Shown here one piece after another: positions 1 through 14,390 of a stretch of 64,000 nt of DNA. The position numbers and the translations under genes are program-made. Under the pieces are notes generated by a model that was not told the DNA's origin, did not search any database, and saw only the letters and a program-made list of their open reading frames with translations. Source of the DNA: Ampelomyces quisqualis (taxonomy: Eukaryota; Ascomycota; Dothideomycetes; Pleosporales; Phaeosphaeriaceae); the NCBI GenBank assembly GCA_018398575.1, contig JAGTXZ010000006.1, positions 434,001 through 498,000 of the forward strand, given 5' to 3'. The first letter of the stretch is position 1. Every line of letters begins with the position of its first letter.

Positions 1-850
1 TATAGGTAAAGGTAATCTAGATATTAATGCGTAGAAAATAGTATTACGCTAGTAGGTTACCTTAGTAGAGCTTTTTCTCTATAAAAAGGTTAAGTTTAGA
101 GGTTACTATTAGCCTAAGAGTAATAAGATCTAGATTCTATAGGTTAAGGTAACTAAATATTTTTCTTCTATAGTAGAAAGTATTTCTAGTCTCTTATAGG
201 CTAAAGTAAGTTATTTTTCTTATTATCTATAGTTACTACACTAGTATTTTAATATTATCTAGGCTAACCTTTTACTACTTAGTAAGGCTAATATATAGTT
301 TAATTCTAACCTTAATTTAAAGGTACCTACTTCTAACTAAGGCTCTACTTCTAAGGAGTATAGAAAGTAGAAGAAGAATAGAAATAAAACTCCTTCTCTA
401 CTAAGCTTTTTTCTCTAGCTTGTTTTTCTAAGAGTATAAAAAAGAATAAGGCTAAGACTAAGCCTAAAGCTTTTAGAAAGCGCCTAGCTAAAGCTAAACC
501 TACTAAAAGTAAGCTAAAGTATCTTAAGTATATTACTATAGTGCTAGTAATCTATAAGCTACTAGGTAAGCTAGGTAAAGTTACTATAAAAGAGTAGAAG
601 AATAGAAAAGAAAGTAAAGAGAGTAGTACTAATAAATTCTTCTTTTCTAAGAATAAGAATAATAAGAACTTCTAAAAGTAAGCTAGTGTTTATCTCTAAT
701 TACGCTACTTAGTTACTAGTATTTTGTTATTAAAACGCCTTGTATTTTTCTTTCTTTTTTTTTCTTTTTGTTTTTTTCTCTTTTTAACTATATTAATTTA
801 AAATAATAATCGATTTCTTCTTTAGTTATACTTTTCTAAAAGTAATCTAT
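1..850 (+). other. Unidentified Lys-rich decayed coding-like sequence
   Basis: Between about 420 and 670 one plus frame reads as a Lys-rich stretch with few stops, followed at about 730-795 by a long pyrimidine-rich run of T and CT. I do not recognise the family. The pyrimidine tract could mark the end of a retroelement, but nothing else supports that. The sequence is heavily RIP-like. Confidence 0.25.
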
Positions 851-1199
851 CTATATATTTTTTATTAATATATTTATTATCTGCTTATTGCTAGCCTTTT
901 TACTACACTAGGTAATTTACTAAACGTCTATTATACCTTTTTATAAGAATATCTTTAACCTTATAGTATTATTCTAGCTTCTTACTATTATCTAAGTTAA
1001 TAGGCTAAAGTAAAGTTAACTCTTCTCTTTCTCTAGTAATATATAGCTAGAGTAAGAAGATATAGAATATAGAGTAGGTTTTAATATTTAATAGAAGTAG
1101 GATTTTTAAAGCTTATAAGCTAATTTACTTATTTACTTATTAAGTAGAAAGAAACCTATCTAGTATAGTAATACCTTTCTACTAGCGCTATATAAAGGT

Positions 1200-1950
1200 A
1201 TATACTTTATTAATTAGAAGACTTTATCTTCTAATTTATATTCTTAGAGCCTATGTATATTTCTTATTATAATACTACTTCTAATATAATACAGCTTTCT
1301 TCTATTAGTTTACTAAGGTAGCTTAGGTTTATATAAGGTCTTATAATTTCTTTTTAATACTAGAAACCTTAGTAGATACTATTAGCTTATAGGTAAGGTA
1401 TAGATAGAACCTATAGTAGGTAAAAAAAAGTCTTTTTTTAATATAGCTTATTAAGTATTTTTATATATAAATTCTACTCGTACTAAGAGGTATATATTAT
1501 CTTTAGAATATATACTTATAAAACCTCCTAAGTATTACTCTAGGATTTAATTTTACTATTCTGTTAAACTATCTATTTATAGATAGAAGGTAGTACTAAG
1601 CTAGCGTTTTACCTTTACTATAAAGTAGAAGTCTACTTAAAATTATAATATAAACATACTTTCTTAATCTAATATAATATCTTAAGGTAATCTAAAGGAT
1701 TTGGTAATATGTTCTAAGAATAGATCTACTAGTTATAAATTAGTAATTGTTTTTCTATAGAAAAATACTTAGCTATTTTAGTATATCTATTAACTATAAT
1801 AAGTATTATATTATATATAACGCTATAGCGCTTAGTAAGTAGTAGGTTTATAATAAAGTCTTATAAAAACTAAGAGAGCTTAGAAGAAACTATTCTGATT
1901 ATTATCTATATAAAGCCTAAATAGTAAGCTGTTTAAATATATAGAAAATT
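1200..1950 (-). mobile_element. Ty3/gypsy integrase relic
   Basis: Read on the minus strand with many stops, the sequence follows the gypsy integrase core. A segment near 1,760-1,800 reads VIVDRYTKIAKYF, carrying the first catalytic Asp. A segment near 1,530-1,610 reads LSTTFYL*IDSLTE, a mutated form of the conserved STAFHPQTDGQTE block, followed by a remnant of the downstream LEQYLR motif. Stops fall at expected Gln, Trp or Arg positions, as RIP predicts. Only the integrase part is clear; RT and LTRs of this copy were not identified. It cannot encode an active enzyme. Confidence 0.75.
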
Positions 1951-2249
1951 ATCCTGGCTAAGGAATTAGGCTAGAATCTTCTAAACTAAGAGTATGTTAC
2001 TCTACATTATCCTATATTAGTCTAAAGTAGAAAACTATAATTAGATTAAGAAAACTTCTTAGAAAAAAAATCTTAATTAAGTAGATTAAGATATTTAGAA
2101 TAATTAGATAAAACTAATTAAAGTAATTGTTAGATATATACTTACTATATTGTTAAAGTATATATACTAATTATAGTTAACGTTATATTAGTTAGTTAGG
2201 TTTCTAATTAGAGTCTATAATAGCGCTGTGCCAAGCTTTTCCAATTATA

Positions 2250-5200
2250 ATAATAATAATCTTTACTTATATTAAGTTTACACTACCTTATACGATAATT
2301 AAGCTAATAATAAACTTTAATCTAATTAACGTAATAGTAGGCTCTTCTAGTAGCTCTAAGAATATAATAAGTTAGATATTCTAGTCTATAAGACTACGTA
2401 ATATAAAGAAAACCTATAATTAGTTATACTAGAATAGTCTTAATATAATACTATAGAGTAGAATTAATTCTACTTATATTATTTAAAAGGCAAAGACTGC
2501 TAAGAATAATCTAGATTTCTATAAGATCTTAAAGCCTACTTTATTATAATTAAAAGAAGCTAGAAATAGAACTCTTACTTCTAATCTATCTATAAGTATA
2601 CCTGCTATAAGTATAGCTTTAGCTTCGAATTTATTACTATCTTTAACTACTCTAGCTAATTATTTAGATAAGAGAAAACGTTCTATATTACTAATTACAC
2701 AGATTTTAAGAAAACTAAAGAGTATTAAGAACACTTATAGTAGTTAAGCTAAGAGTCCTATTCTAGTAGATAAATTAATTAGTTATAGTCTTTTACTATA
2801 CGAGTAGCTAAGATATATTAGATTAATAAAGCTTTTACTTACTATTAATTAAGTCTACTACTATAAAGTTAGCGTAATATAAAGTAATAAAAAAAATAAA
2901 CTTTAATCTTAAGAAGGTTAGACGTAAGGTAAATATAATTAGTTTCTCTTCTATTAAGCTAGTTACTACTTGTTCTATTACAAGGCTATTATTACTATCT
3001 AAGAATCTAGTTAATTAGTTAGGTAGAGCTTCTATAGCTTAAGCTAATAAAACTATAGTTTTATTGTTTACACTTATTAATCTACTTACTAAAGTATTAT
3101 ATCTAATACTTCTAATTAGACTATTTATAAAAGTACTTAAAGAAATAATATTTTAGAAGACGTAAGCCTAGACGTTTAGATACTAAAGAAGATAAAGTAA
3201 TTAACTATAACGCCTTATGTAATAAAGCCTAGTATAAAAGAAATAGTAAAGAAGAATAAGTAATCTAATACTTACTTCTTATATAATAAGAAGTTTTGTA
3301 CTCTTATAGATAAGAACGCGTTTTCTAGAAAGTACTTCTATATCTATAATTTGTATAGTAATTACTACTTTAATTATAATATTTTTATATACCTACTAGT
3401 AAATAGAATAATCTAAATAGTTTTTTATATATTATTCTAACTTAGAGTATAGTCTAGTAGTAATCTTAAATAAGGTATAAATACTAATTAATATATTCTA
3501 TATAGAGTTGCTTTAGCTTATTATCTAAGTATAACTTATTCTTTTAGTTAATTTTTATTTCTTATATATATAGTATAACAAGTAGGTTAATTACTATAAG
3601 ATATTTCTTAAGATTATTAATAGTGTTTTATATAAGATTAATAGTTAAGATAAGTATATAGCTTTTAAAAAGAAAAGTAAAGTAAATAAGTATTAGCTAA
3701 ATTCTAGTAATTAAGATAGTTAGTAACTTATATAGAAAGAGTGTTATTATTCTAGATAATATAACTTCTTACACTACTACTCTAGATTAGAAATTACCTA
3801 ATTAGCCTAAGCTTAAGCTCTAGCTCTTTCTACTTTAATTACGCCTTTAGCTACAGTTACGCCTCTAGCTCTAATTGCGCCTCTAGCTCTAACTATACCT
3901 TTAGCTTCTTATTAATTAAGTTCTACTATACTGCGTACTTAGTTAGTAATATTAACTAAGTTTTATAAAGTTAATTAAGAAGAGGTATACAAGCTATTCT
4001 ATATAACACTTTATATAAGAAAATATCTTATAATTATATATAGAGCTTAAAAATATAGAGTAATCTATCTTCTTAGTACTAGGTATTTATTTAAGGTATT
4101 CTTACCTAAGAGTAAGTTTTACCTTAGGCTTTACATCTTAAATTAATTTAGTAATTCTAAATCTTTTTCTTAAGATTATAAGGCACTTCTATAGAGGAGA
4201 TTTAATAATATTACTAGTTTAAGTAGTAATCTATCTACTTCCTCTAAGTTATAGATAGGTACTTTTATTACTAATAGCAAATAGTAGACTAATCTAATTA
4301 GTAAGTCTAGTAGAGTAATTACTTTAGTTTCTTTAGTTAAGTTCTCTACTTATATATCTTCTATAGTTTCTTTAATTACTATAGAAGTAACTATACTAGT
4401 TATTCTAGATAAAAAAAGGCTTAAGAAGTTACTCTAAAAACGCTAGTAAAATATAATTATAAATTAAGTTAATACTGCTCTAATTTCTTAATTAGCTAAT
4501 TTCAAGTTATTATTAGTTTTAAAGTAAGAGTTTAGTAGTAATATAATTAGTAATAACCTTTCTATAACTACTACTACTATTTATAAAAGAAGTAGTTTTT
4601 AGGTATTCTATGCTACTACTTCTTTGTTAATAGTAAGTAGCCTATAGCTATTTAAAGATATTTCTGCAGTACCTTTTCTTAAAAAGCGTAAGTAGCTTTT
4701 ATTTTAGTCTAATTCTAAGGTTATACTTAAAAGTAGAGTTATTTATTATTTTTTAGAAATTACCTTTCTATTACTTAAGCTATTAGTTAATTATTTAATT
4801 AATAGTAAACAAAAACTAAATTTTACTTAACCTAGGTTATATATTTCTAAATTACTAAGTTATAGTAGGTTTCTAATTGCGCTAATTCTGGAATCTAATA
4901 GTAACTACCTTTAAAGCTATAGTATTTATTACTTTATACCTTAGATTATAATTTCTAGTTCTTAGTTTAATCTATTAGCTATTAACAAAGACTTAGCTAA
5001 TAAACGTTAAGAGCTTTATAAAGTAATAAACTCTACTTATTCTATAAATTATACTACTAATACTTGTTTTATATTCTATAATATATCTGTTTCTAATTAG
5101 GTAAAGTAATTTAAAATGCTTATAGAGAGTAGGTAGTAGCTTATTTCTATCTTAAGTAACATTTAAAAGAAGTTACTTAATCTTTAGAATAGTATTTGTT

Positions 5201-6030
5201 ATAGTATAATAGTAATTAAGGCTAAGCCTAATTATATCTATAAGGTTCTTTAAGACTAGTCTAATTTCTAAAGTTAATTAGGAGAGAAGTAAATTATTAA
5301 GATATTAGATAAGAATTTTCTTTTTATATAGTAAAGTTCTTTACTCTATTAGAGTAGGCTATAGGTTTTATTAATCTAATAACTTTTAATTAGTATCTTC
5401 TTCTATCTTAATTAATCTATGTAAGTTTTTAAGGTAAAGTTTATTCTTAAAGTAAAGAAATTAGTAATAGGTAAGGTTTTTTATTAACCTATGTATAGGT
5501 ATCTTATTTATTTTAAGATACTTTACTAAGAATAATTCTTTTAATACTCTTACCTAAGCTATATGTTTTTAATATCTATATACCTAAGCTAAGTAGTAGT
5601 TAACTTATCTTTTCTTACTATAATTTAGATTGTTTACTTATTAGTATACTAGATTATCTATAGATTACCTAGATTAAAGCGTAGCTTTTTAAAATCTTTT
5701 TAGAGCTATAACTTCTTTAGATATTTATTCTAGAGCTAGAAGTTCTATATCTATTGTTAAGGTAGTAATTATATTTTACCTAGCTACCTTCTATAGTATT
5801 ACTCTACTAAAAAGTATTATAATATATCTATAGAAAGATCTTTAGGTTTCTAGATTATCTATAAATAAAGCGTCTTAACCTATTATAAAATTAACTCTAT
5901 TATATTAACTATACTACATTAATTTTAAGCGTTTTTAGTAGACGTAAGATATAACCTAATTAACTACTTATATATATTACTTACTTAGATTTATAAGAAA
6001 ATAGAAGAGTTTAGATACTATAAAGTCTAC
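2250..6030. other. Unidentified RIP-degraded sequence
   Basis: About 3.8 kb of CpA-poor sequence with no frame open beyond a few dozen codons. Some plus-strand frames around 5,300-5,950 look weakly coding-like, but I could not match them to a family. It is probably old transposon sequence, by context only. Confidence 0.4.
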
Positions 6031-6034
6031 GTTT

Positions 6035-6611
6035 AGCCTTTACATAATTGTAGTATATTTATATTTCTACAGAATAAGGAAGTTTACATTAAGTTAAAAA
6101 CTTAACAAAATAAGAAGTAATTTCTAGTAACTATACTAGCTATAAAAAAGTATAGCAATATAATATAAAACTATAAACAAAGTTTATATTCCTCTAGAAA
6201 TAGGACTAGATATACGCTAGGACTAATACAATAATTATAAATAAACTAAACAAGCGTTTTTAAAGAAAAGCTTATAGAAACCTAGCTTATATGTAAAATA
6301 ACGTAATTAATTTAGGCGCTAGACTACTATACTTAGTTAAATCTAAAGAGAAGATATTATAGGCTCTTATTTCTTATCCTAACATTCTAAATAGGCCTAG
6401 TAATAGTTAAGATATAAGTTACTTCTTATAAGAGGAGTAGAATTATAAAACTCTAAATTGGCTGGTAAAGGCAAGACTAATATAAAACTAGCTAAAATAT
6501 AAAAGCTAGAATCTAAAACCTATTAAGAAAGAACTAAAACTAGTAAAACTAGTTAATAGTATTAAGTTACTAGTAAAACTAGAATCTAGGATATAAAACT
6601 AGATAGTTAAT
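6035..6611 (+). repeat. Truncated LTR of the copia family, plus orientation
   Basis: Its core matches the left part of the copia LTR at 16,948-17,725: a shared stretch reading cagaataag..., then a conserved centre with atatacgcta, then taggcctagta. It abuts an opposite-orientation LTR copy at about 6,612, so the two make a tail-to-tail inverted pair. The left edge is approximate. Confidence 0.7.
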
Positions 6612-7392
6612 AACTTTCAAAAATAATAGGTAATTGTAGAAAAAGTGTAAACTGTTATTTCTTTAGTGCTAGGTAAACTTCTTAATATATACTTTAAGTA
6701 TTAGATCTAAATTACTAATTCTAGACTTCTTTACAATTCTAGTTACTTAGTGTCTAGTTTCTAATTTCTAGAAACTAGCTATCTAGTTTCTAGAAACTAG
6801 TATTCTAGTTTTAGCTTCTAGCTATCTAGCTTAAGAGTCTAGCTTCTAGTTTTACTAGTAACTTGTAACTAATATCTACTTTTACTACTATTTTTAGATA
6901 GTTACTAGGTTTTAGACACTAGCGTTAAGTTTTAGCTAATTTTAGATAGTTTTATATTGGTTTAGCTTGTACCAGCTAATAAAGAGCTTTGTAATTTTAG
7001 TCCTATTATAAGTAATTTAGATCTTAGGTGTTACTAGGCCTATTTAGGATGTTAGGATTAGAATTAAGAGCCTTTTACATTTTTTTTCAGAAATAACTAA
7101 GCAGGCTAGTCTAGCGCCTATATTAATTACGTAATTTCCAAAATAAGCTAGGTTTCTATTAGCTTTTCTCGAAAATTATACGTTTAGTAAATTTAAAATT
7201 CCTAGATTAGTGCTAGCGTATATATAGTCTTATTTCGAGACTAATATAAACTTTGTTTATAGTTTTACATTATATTATTAGGCTTTGTTATAACTAGTAT
7301 AGTAATCAGGAATTTGTTATAATTTTGTTTAATTTTAAACTTAACGTTAACTTACTTATTCTGTAAACATATTTAATTACTTAATGTTAACA
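6612..7392 (-). repeat. Solo LTR of the copia family, minus orientation
   Basis: This is the reverse-complement form of the LTR at 16,948-17,725. It ends at 7,392 in the complement of the TGTTAA start and begins near 6,612 opposite the LTR 3' end. No gag or primer site follows on the inner side, so it is a solo LTR or recombination product. RIP-type substitutions are dense. Confidence 0.75.
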
Positions 7393-7534
7393 GATCTTAG
7401 CTATATTCTTCCTAAAGAACAGTTCCTAGATTTTCTAACTAAGCCTCTTAATAACTCTAGCTTTGATATAACATTTAATAACCTTAAAAAAAACTTAAAA
7501 TAACTCTAATAAAAACGTTAGGTTAAGAGGCTAT

Positions 7535-8290
7535 TGTAGATTAAGTAATCTTACATTTTTTTAGAATAAGGAAGTTAATGTTACGTTAAAAACTTAACGA
7601 AATCAGAAATAATTTCTTGTAACTATGCTAGCTATAATAAGGTATAATAATGTCATGTAAAACTATATAATAGGTTTATATCAGTCTAGAAATAGGACTA
7701 GATATACGCTAGGACTAAACTACAATTATAAATAAACTAAACACGTAATTTTTAAGAAATCTTATAGAAACTTAGCTTATTCTTAGAACTACGTAATTAG
7801 TATAGGCGCTAGATAACTATACTTGCTAAAATCTAATAAAAGATAAAATAGCTCTTAAGTCTTATCCTAATATCTTAAATAGGCCTAGTAACAGCTAATA
7901 TATAAATTACTTATAAGAAGACTAAAATTAGAAAGCTCTGAATTATCTAGTACAGGCAAAACTAATAAAAAGTAGCTTAAATATAAAAGCTAGAATCTAA
8001 AACCTAGTAATTAAAGACTAAAACTAGTAAACTCCTTAGAAGTATTAAGATACTAGTAAAACTAGAATTTAGGATCTAAAATCAGGTAGCTAATACTAAG
8101 ATTCTCAAACAAGCTAAGTTAGTAGCTAAGATCTTAAAACTAGATATCTAGTATCTAAAATTTTAGGCAACTAGTTTCTTAAATCAAGAATAAGTAATCT
8201 AGATCTAGTTTCTAATATAGCTCTTAAGAAGGTTAGTTAGTATAAAATAAATTAATAAATTTTATACTAAATCTTATACATGTTTTGTTT
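7535..8290 (+). repeat. LTR copy, variant subfamily, plus orientation
   Basis: The 5' part matches the copia LTR family (agtaatcttacattttt start, atatacgcta core, taggcctagtaac). The 3' part differs and instead matches the copy at about 30,729-31,430, sharing a cttaagaagg segment and a following ttttatact stretch. These two copies therefore define a second LTR subfamily. No internal region is attached. The right edge is approximate. Confidence 0.65.
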
Positions 8291-10585
8291 TTTATAAAGA
8301 GAGTAATTATATTATACATAAGAGAAGCAACACTTATTTAGATAACTGTAGAAATATTTACAAAGCTCTAAATATAAAATTATCTTAGCCTATACTTCTA
8401 TACCTAGTATATTCGTCTAAAAGGTATCTAGTATACTTTTCTAGTATACTACTTATTTTAGCGCTAGGGTTTCTTACTAACTTTCTAGGTATTAATAGTA
8501 GTTAATATTTCTACTTATTAAGATAATTAAGGTGTTACTTACTAAATCTACTATTAAGTAGGTTTATATTATCTAAACGGTACTTTTTTAAGCTATTAAC
8601 TTACCTATAATACGCGCGCGCTCTTATAGTATTACTCTAGCTTCTATATATATAAGACGTGTTAAGCTACTCTAGTATATTCTAGAAGAGAATATATATC
8701 TATATTTATCTATAAAAAGAGTAGTTTTACCTAAAGTAGTAGAAAAGGAATTAACTTACTTCTATCTATACTGCTATTATAGCCTTATAGCTTTATTACT
8801 ATACAAACCTCTAATAGTTTTAATTTCTCTACCTTCTATAAGAATAGCAGCCTAGTTACTTAGCTATAATAAATTAGAAGTAATTATAAAACGTATCTAC
8901 TAGCCTATATAGAAAAAATACTTCTAGTAAGAAAATAATACATAGTCTAGGCAAATATAAAGCGTAGCTAAAGTAGTAGCGCTAAGCGCTTTAGAAGTAA
9001 GCCTAGATCTAGAACCTAGAGAAAGAAGTATATTAACAAGATTAGCTAGTAGTAAGTAAGCACTTCTTCTAGACGCTAGAGTAGCTTTCTAGTACTTCTA
9101 ACAAAGCTAATCTACTAACTCTCTTAGTAGAATATAACTTATTTCTACTAGTATAATACCTGTAGCTTAACTTAGTAATACTATCTAGGTAAGGTCTAAA
9201 GATTAAGAAAATCTTTATTTTAAAGATAAGAGAAATAGAGAATATTAGAACTTTAAGGCTAGGCTATCTATTACCTTTTAATTAGATCTCTTAGCCTTTT
9301 ATCTTAAAGACTAGAAGATTACCTATACTTTCTAGTACTTGTAATCTACGTTTTAATAGATAAAGATATAAAGAAAGTAAGAAGATAATAGTATAACACT
9401 AGTATAGCGTAATATAATAACCTTCTTACTTAATTAGATTAAGAGCCTAGTAAATAAAAGCTGTAAGTTACTATATAGTATTAAAAGGTAGTCTTAAAGA
9501 ATAGCTAAATATTAAATAGATTTGCAGCCTATCTATCTACTTTAGAAAACTAGGTTAACCTCTCTTATAATTAAAATACCTAGTAATATACTTGTATAGT
9601 AGGCTTTGCCTAGAAATAAAAGTAGCTTTCTCTAACTATATAGAGTTTTCTACTACCTATTAGAAACTAATTAAACGTACTATAATACTAGAGAATAACT
9701 TACGCTATAGTACTAGTATACTATTACTATACTATAATATATATAGAACGCCTAGTATAGGTAAAATATTAAAATCTAGACCTAATGTAATAGCTCTATA
9801 ATATTATACTACTAGTACTATAATCTTAAGCCTAGTGCTAACTAATACCTACTACTATTATAGTAAGATAGGCTATTAGCCTAGAGAATATAGATTAAGG
9901 CTTAATAGCTTCTTTTCTATTACTAGTTTAAATGTAATATACGTTAAAAACTAAAAGGCCTTAGAGTAAACTTTTTTTTAAAGAGTAAAGTTTAAGTATA
10001 GTAGAAGAATTAAATTAGAGTACTTAGAATACTATATAATAAAAGTCCTACGCAGCCTATATAAATAAAAAGTAACTAAAGAGTAGAACTAAGTATAATT
10101 AATAAAAAGGTTACCTTATTTAAGAGCCTTTCTTAGATTAATACTATAGTGCTACTAACTATAGATATAGCTAAGTATAGTATAGTACCTAGCCTTTTTA
10201 CCTATTAAGCCTATCTAACTATAGAGAATAACTAGAGTATAACTAAGTTCTTTTCTAATAGCCTATATAGAATTACTAATACTACTTAACCTATTCTTTA
10301 AGAGTTACTAAGCCTAAAAGAAGAACGCGTTATTATTAATTATAAGTTAAAGTAGTAGTTCTATAAGCTTAGTACTAATATAATAAGAGTTAAAAGTTCC
10401 TAAACAATTATAAAAAAATTCTATAATAAGCTAAGCGTATATATAGTTCTAGTAGGTAGGCTATAATCTTCCTCTACTATATACCTATCTTAACCTACTA
10501 AGCTTAGAAACTTTAAAAATGTTTCTAATAGTACTTCTGCTATTCTACTACTATAGCACTAAAGAAGTAACTATACTATTAAACT
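8291..10585. other. Unidentified RIP-degraded sequence
   Basis: CpA-poor sequence between two LTR copies. A plus frame between about 8,700 and 9,950 has fairly regular amino-acid composition but many stops, and I could not assign it to a family. No intact gene is visible. Confidence 0.4.
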
Positions 10586-10890
10586 TGTTAAAAATTAGTA
10601 ATTTTACATTTTTATAGAATAAGTAAGTTAATATTAAGTAAAAAACTTAATAAAATAAGAAATAATTTCTAGTAACTATACTAGTTACAATAAAGTATAA
10701 AAATATAATATAAAACTATAAACAAAGTTAATATTAGTCTTGAAATAGGACTATATATACGCTAGCACTAATCTAATAATTATAAAGAAACTAAACAAAC
10801 GATTTTTAAGAAAAGCTTACAAAAACTTAGCTTATTTTAAAAATTACGTAATAAATATAGGCGCAAGACTAGCCTGCTTACTTATTACCT
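10586..10890 (+). repeat. 5' fragment of the copia-family LTR, plus orientation
   Basis: It starts with TGTTAAAAATTAG and follows the LTR at 16,948 through the atatacgctagcacta core to the taggcgc segment, then the similarity stops near 10,890. It is a truncated solo LTR. Confidence 0.7.
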
Positions 10891-13800
10891 TAGCTATAGA
10901 AAATATCTATATATAGTAGATATTTGTTAACTAGTATTCTATTAGGTAACTAATCTATAACTTAGAATTAAGCCTCTATAGTCTTAACTCTACTTAGTAG
11001 AAACTATCTATTATTACAAAAGCTTTATTTCTCTACACTTTGTAATAAGATTAGTTAAGTTTTTAGAGTCTAGTAAGTATAATATTTATAGTAGTAATAT
11101 ATTTAAAGAATACTTTTTGTAGTATCTTCTAATTTTTTAGGTAATTTAGGGTTTAATTAGAAAGGTATACTACTACCTTAATAACTTTTAGCTTAAGTTT
11201 CTATACAAGATCTATATCTAGCTAAAATTACGCGTTTCTTTTCTTTTATCATACTTTTTAAGCGCTCTACCTCTTTATTTAAGGCTAAAGTATCTAGAGT
11301 AAAAAGCTTTTGTCTAATTAATAGAAACGTGCACTTTTTCTTACCTTTTTATTAAATAGTAGCAATCCTTTAATTTCTCTTAGTAACCTTAATTTTAATA
11401 TTAAATTATCCCTTTGTAAACTAGATAAAAAGGCCTAAAAGTTATATAATTAAGTAGGCTAGTCTATTATTCTTAAAGTAGAAGTTCTATATAAGTTAGG
11501 AACGTCTATTAGTAACTAATATCTTACACTTCTTCTTTATAAAACTACTATTCTTATACTTATAGAAGTTAATAGTAATTTATTTACTAGGCTCTTTGTT
11601 TTTATTCTTAGAGTTCTGTATATTTTAAATTTAATTTTTATTAAATATAGGCGTTATAGTCTATAGTAATAATACCTTTGATTTTTACCTCTTAAGATTA
11701 CTATACAAGGTACTTAATTATAGATAAACTAGAATACTTAAGTTATTTATACTATAAGATAATAGGTCTCTTTTATAATATTTATTTAGCTTAATTTATA
11801 TATATTTATATATAGAAGGCTATCGTTAGTATAGTAATTATTTAATAATTTATTACCTATAGTACTCTAATAGAATAGTAATAATTAGGCTATTTCTTTA
11901 TAATAGGCTAATTTAATCTTCTTAGTTATGCTACTATATACCTTATTATTATAGTAGCTAAAATAAGACATAACTATAATAGAAATCTAGACACTAAGTA
12001 ATATTTTTGAGACGCATAATTTATTTACTTTAAGATCTTTCTATTATTACTCTAATAGTTCTATATTCTTCTATATAAATTATTAGATTATTAGCCTTAA
12101 TATAGTCTTTTATTTCTAGGTTTTATATATCTTAAAGATACAAGTAATTGTTCTATATATATTATTAATAACCTAGAGTCTAAAGTAAAGTAATTTCTTA
12201 GCAGATATTCTTACTAGCTTTTAATACGAACTACTTTTTAAACAGTTTTATCTAGTCTTTAGATATGATACCTATCTAGTTACCTAAATAACTCTAGTAT
12301 ATATAATATCTTAATATAAGATATAATTTATTAGAAGACTATTAAGATAAGGTATAGTTATTTAAATTCTAGCGTATTTGTTTTACTAATCTCTATTAGC
12401 TTAGATTTTATTTTAATCTTACTATGCTAGTTTAATAATACTCTAGTTAGATATAAATTATTCTAGTTATTTACTTTTTATAGTAGAAGTTAGCTATACT
12501 ATATAACTATTTATAAGTAGAATATATATACTAACTTAACGCTTTACCTTTTTCTAAGAATTACCTATATCTTTACTTATTAATTAGCTTTAAATTTCTT
12601 TTACCTTAGTTTATAAATAGTACTCTTATCTTAATACTAGAGGTATTTCTCTATATAGGTAAGTTAGATCTACTACCTACTATATATAAGGCTTTTACTT
12701 CTTAAAAGATATTTTTTAGCTTTCTTAATATACTATTAAGGCTTAAATAAATATAGAAGAGTCTTATTATTGTTTTCTATAAATAGAACCTTATTATATT
12801 AAAACCTATAGAACACTTTAGTTGAGGTTAATACTACTCTTAATATAGAGCCTAGAAAATTATCTATTATAGCTTGTATTTATATTACCTTAGCTACCTT
12901 AAGAGTTTTAGCTTAAGTTATAGCCTTATTATATTTACTTAGCTACGCTTTCTAGTTAGTAGGTAAATACATTAGCTTAAGCATAGTAAGTATAGTATCT
13001 TTTCTATACTTATACTCTTTATTTATCTATATTACTTCTAATAGTATCTTAGAAAGTAGTTATCTAGTCTTATAGTATTTGATTTTCTAACTAATAGCTT
13101 AGTTTTAAGTATAGGATTATTGTTATAAGAATGTATTAAAATATCTTAGAAATCTTTATTCTTTTCTTTTTATAGTTTCTTTTACTTAGCTTATACAATA
13201 TAAGGCAAAGTTTATAATCTTTCTACTCTTTTTTATAAGCTTTTAAGCTTGTTTTAAAAAGGTCTAATTATTATAGTAGTATTGTCTAGGTATGTAAGAA
13301 AGAAAACAAAACTACAATTTAATTTAGTCTAAGGCTATTACGTAAGTACTATCTAAATTAGTCTAGATAGTATATAATTATACTATTAATATATTATTAA
13401 CACTTATTATAGGTTTAAATTAGAAGACGTCTAGAAGTACTAGAAGAGTTAGTCTAATTAGAGAATACTAGAGTTTTTCTAAGTTAACTAGAGACTAAAT
13501 ACTTTATAACTAATATTTTATATTAAATTAACAGTACTATAAAGTTAAGCTTTTTATATTAGAGAGAATACCTATAATATCCTATAAGTTTTAGTCTAAT
13601 AATATAGTTAATAGCTCTATAAAGAAAGTAAAACTTATAGTAATTAGATAAAATAGGTTCTGTTAATAAGTATAATAGTTAGTATATTAACTTTATTATT
13701 TATTCTATCTAAGGTATATATAGCGTTTTATTTATAAGTATAAGAGCTTCTATATCTTTCTTAACAGGTTAATAACCTTACTTGTCTATATAATACCTTC

Positions 13801-14390
13801 TATCTAAGAATTAAATTTTTTTTAATAGAATAATATTATATCTATATAGTTTAGTTTTTTATAGAACTCTAGACCTTTTACTAATACTATAGCTAGCAAG
13901 CTATTACTAAACAGATACTATCTTCTAGTTTCTTCTTTTTTTAAAAAAAGTTTATCTATATTTAGTTTTCTACATATTTCTACTAAATAGAGTTATTCTT
14001 TTATAGCTTCTTTTAGAGCTAAAGATTCTACTTTGCAGCTAGTTAAAGTAGTAGTCTTTTGTAATTTACTTAACTAGCTAATAAGTATATTATTTAAAGT
14101 AAATATATAACTAGGTATATATTTTATTATTATAAGGTTACGCTTCTAATCTATATCTATTTATTCTAGTAATATAGGCTTAAATTAATAAGGTTTAAAG
14201 TAAAGATCTTTAGATCTATTATTTTTATCGTTTAGATATTTAAAAATTCTACTTATAATTATTAAGTGCTGTCTATTAGTATATAATAGAAATTAAACGT
14301 ATATATATACTATATAACCTAGATTAGGTTTAGTATATGTAGCCTAATGTATTAAGCTTTCTATAAATTATTAAAATAGCCTGATTTTAC
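10891..14390. other. Unidentified RIP-degraded sequence
   Basis: CpA-poor sequence with no readable frame. The right part (about 13,800-14,390) may hold the RNase H end of the minus-strand copia relic next to it, but I could not confirm RNase H motifs. No LTR was recognised. Confidence 0.35.
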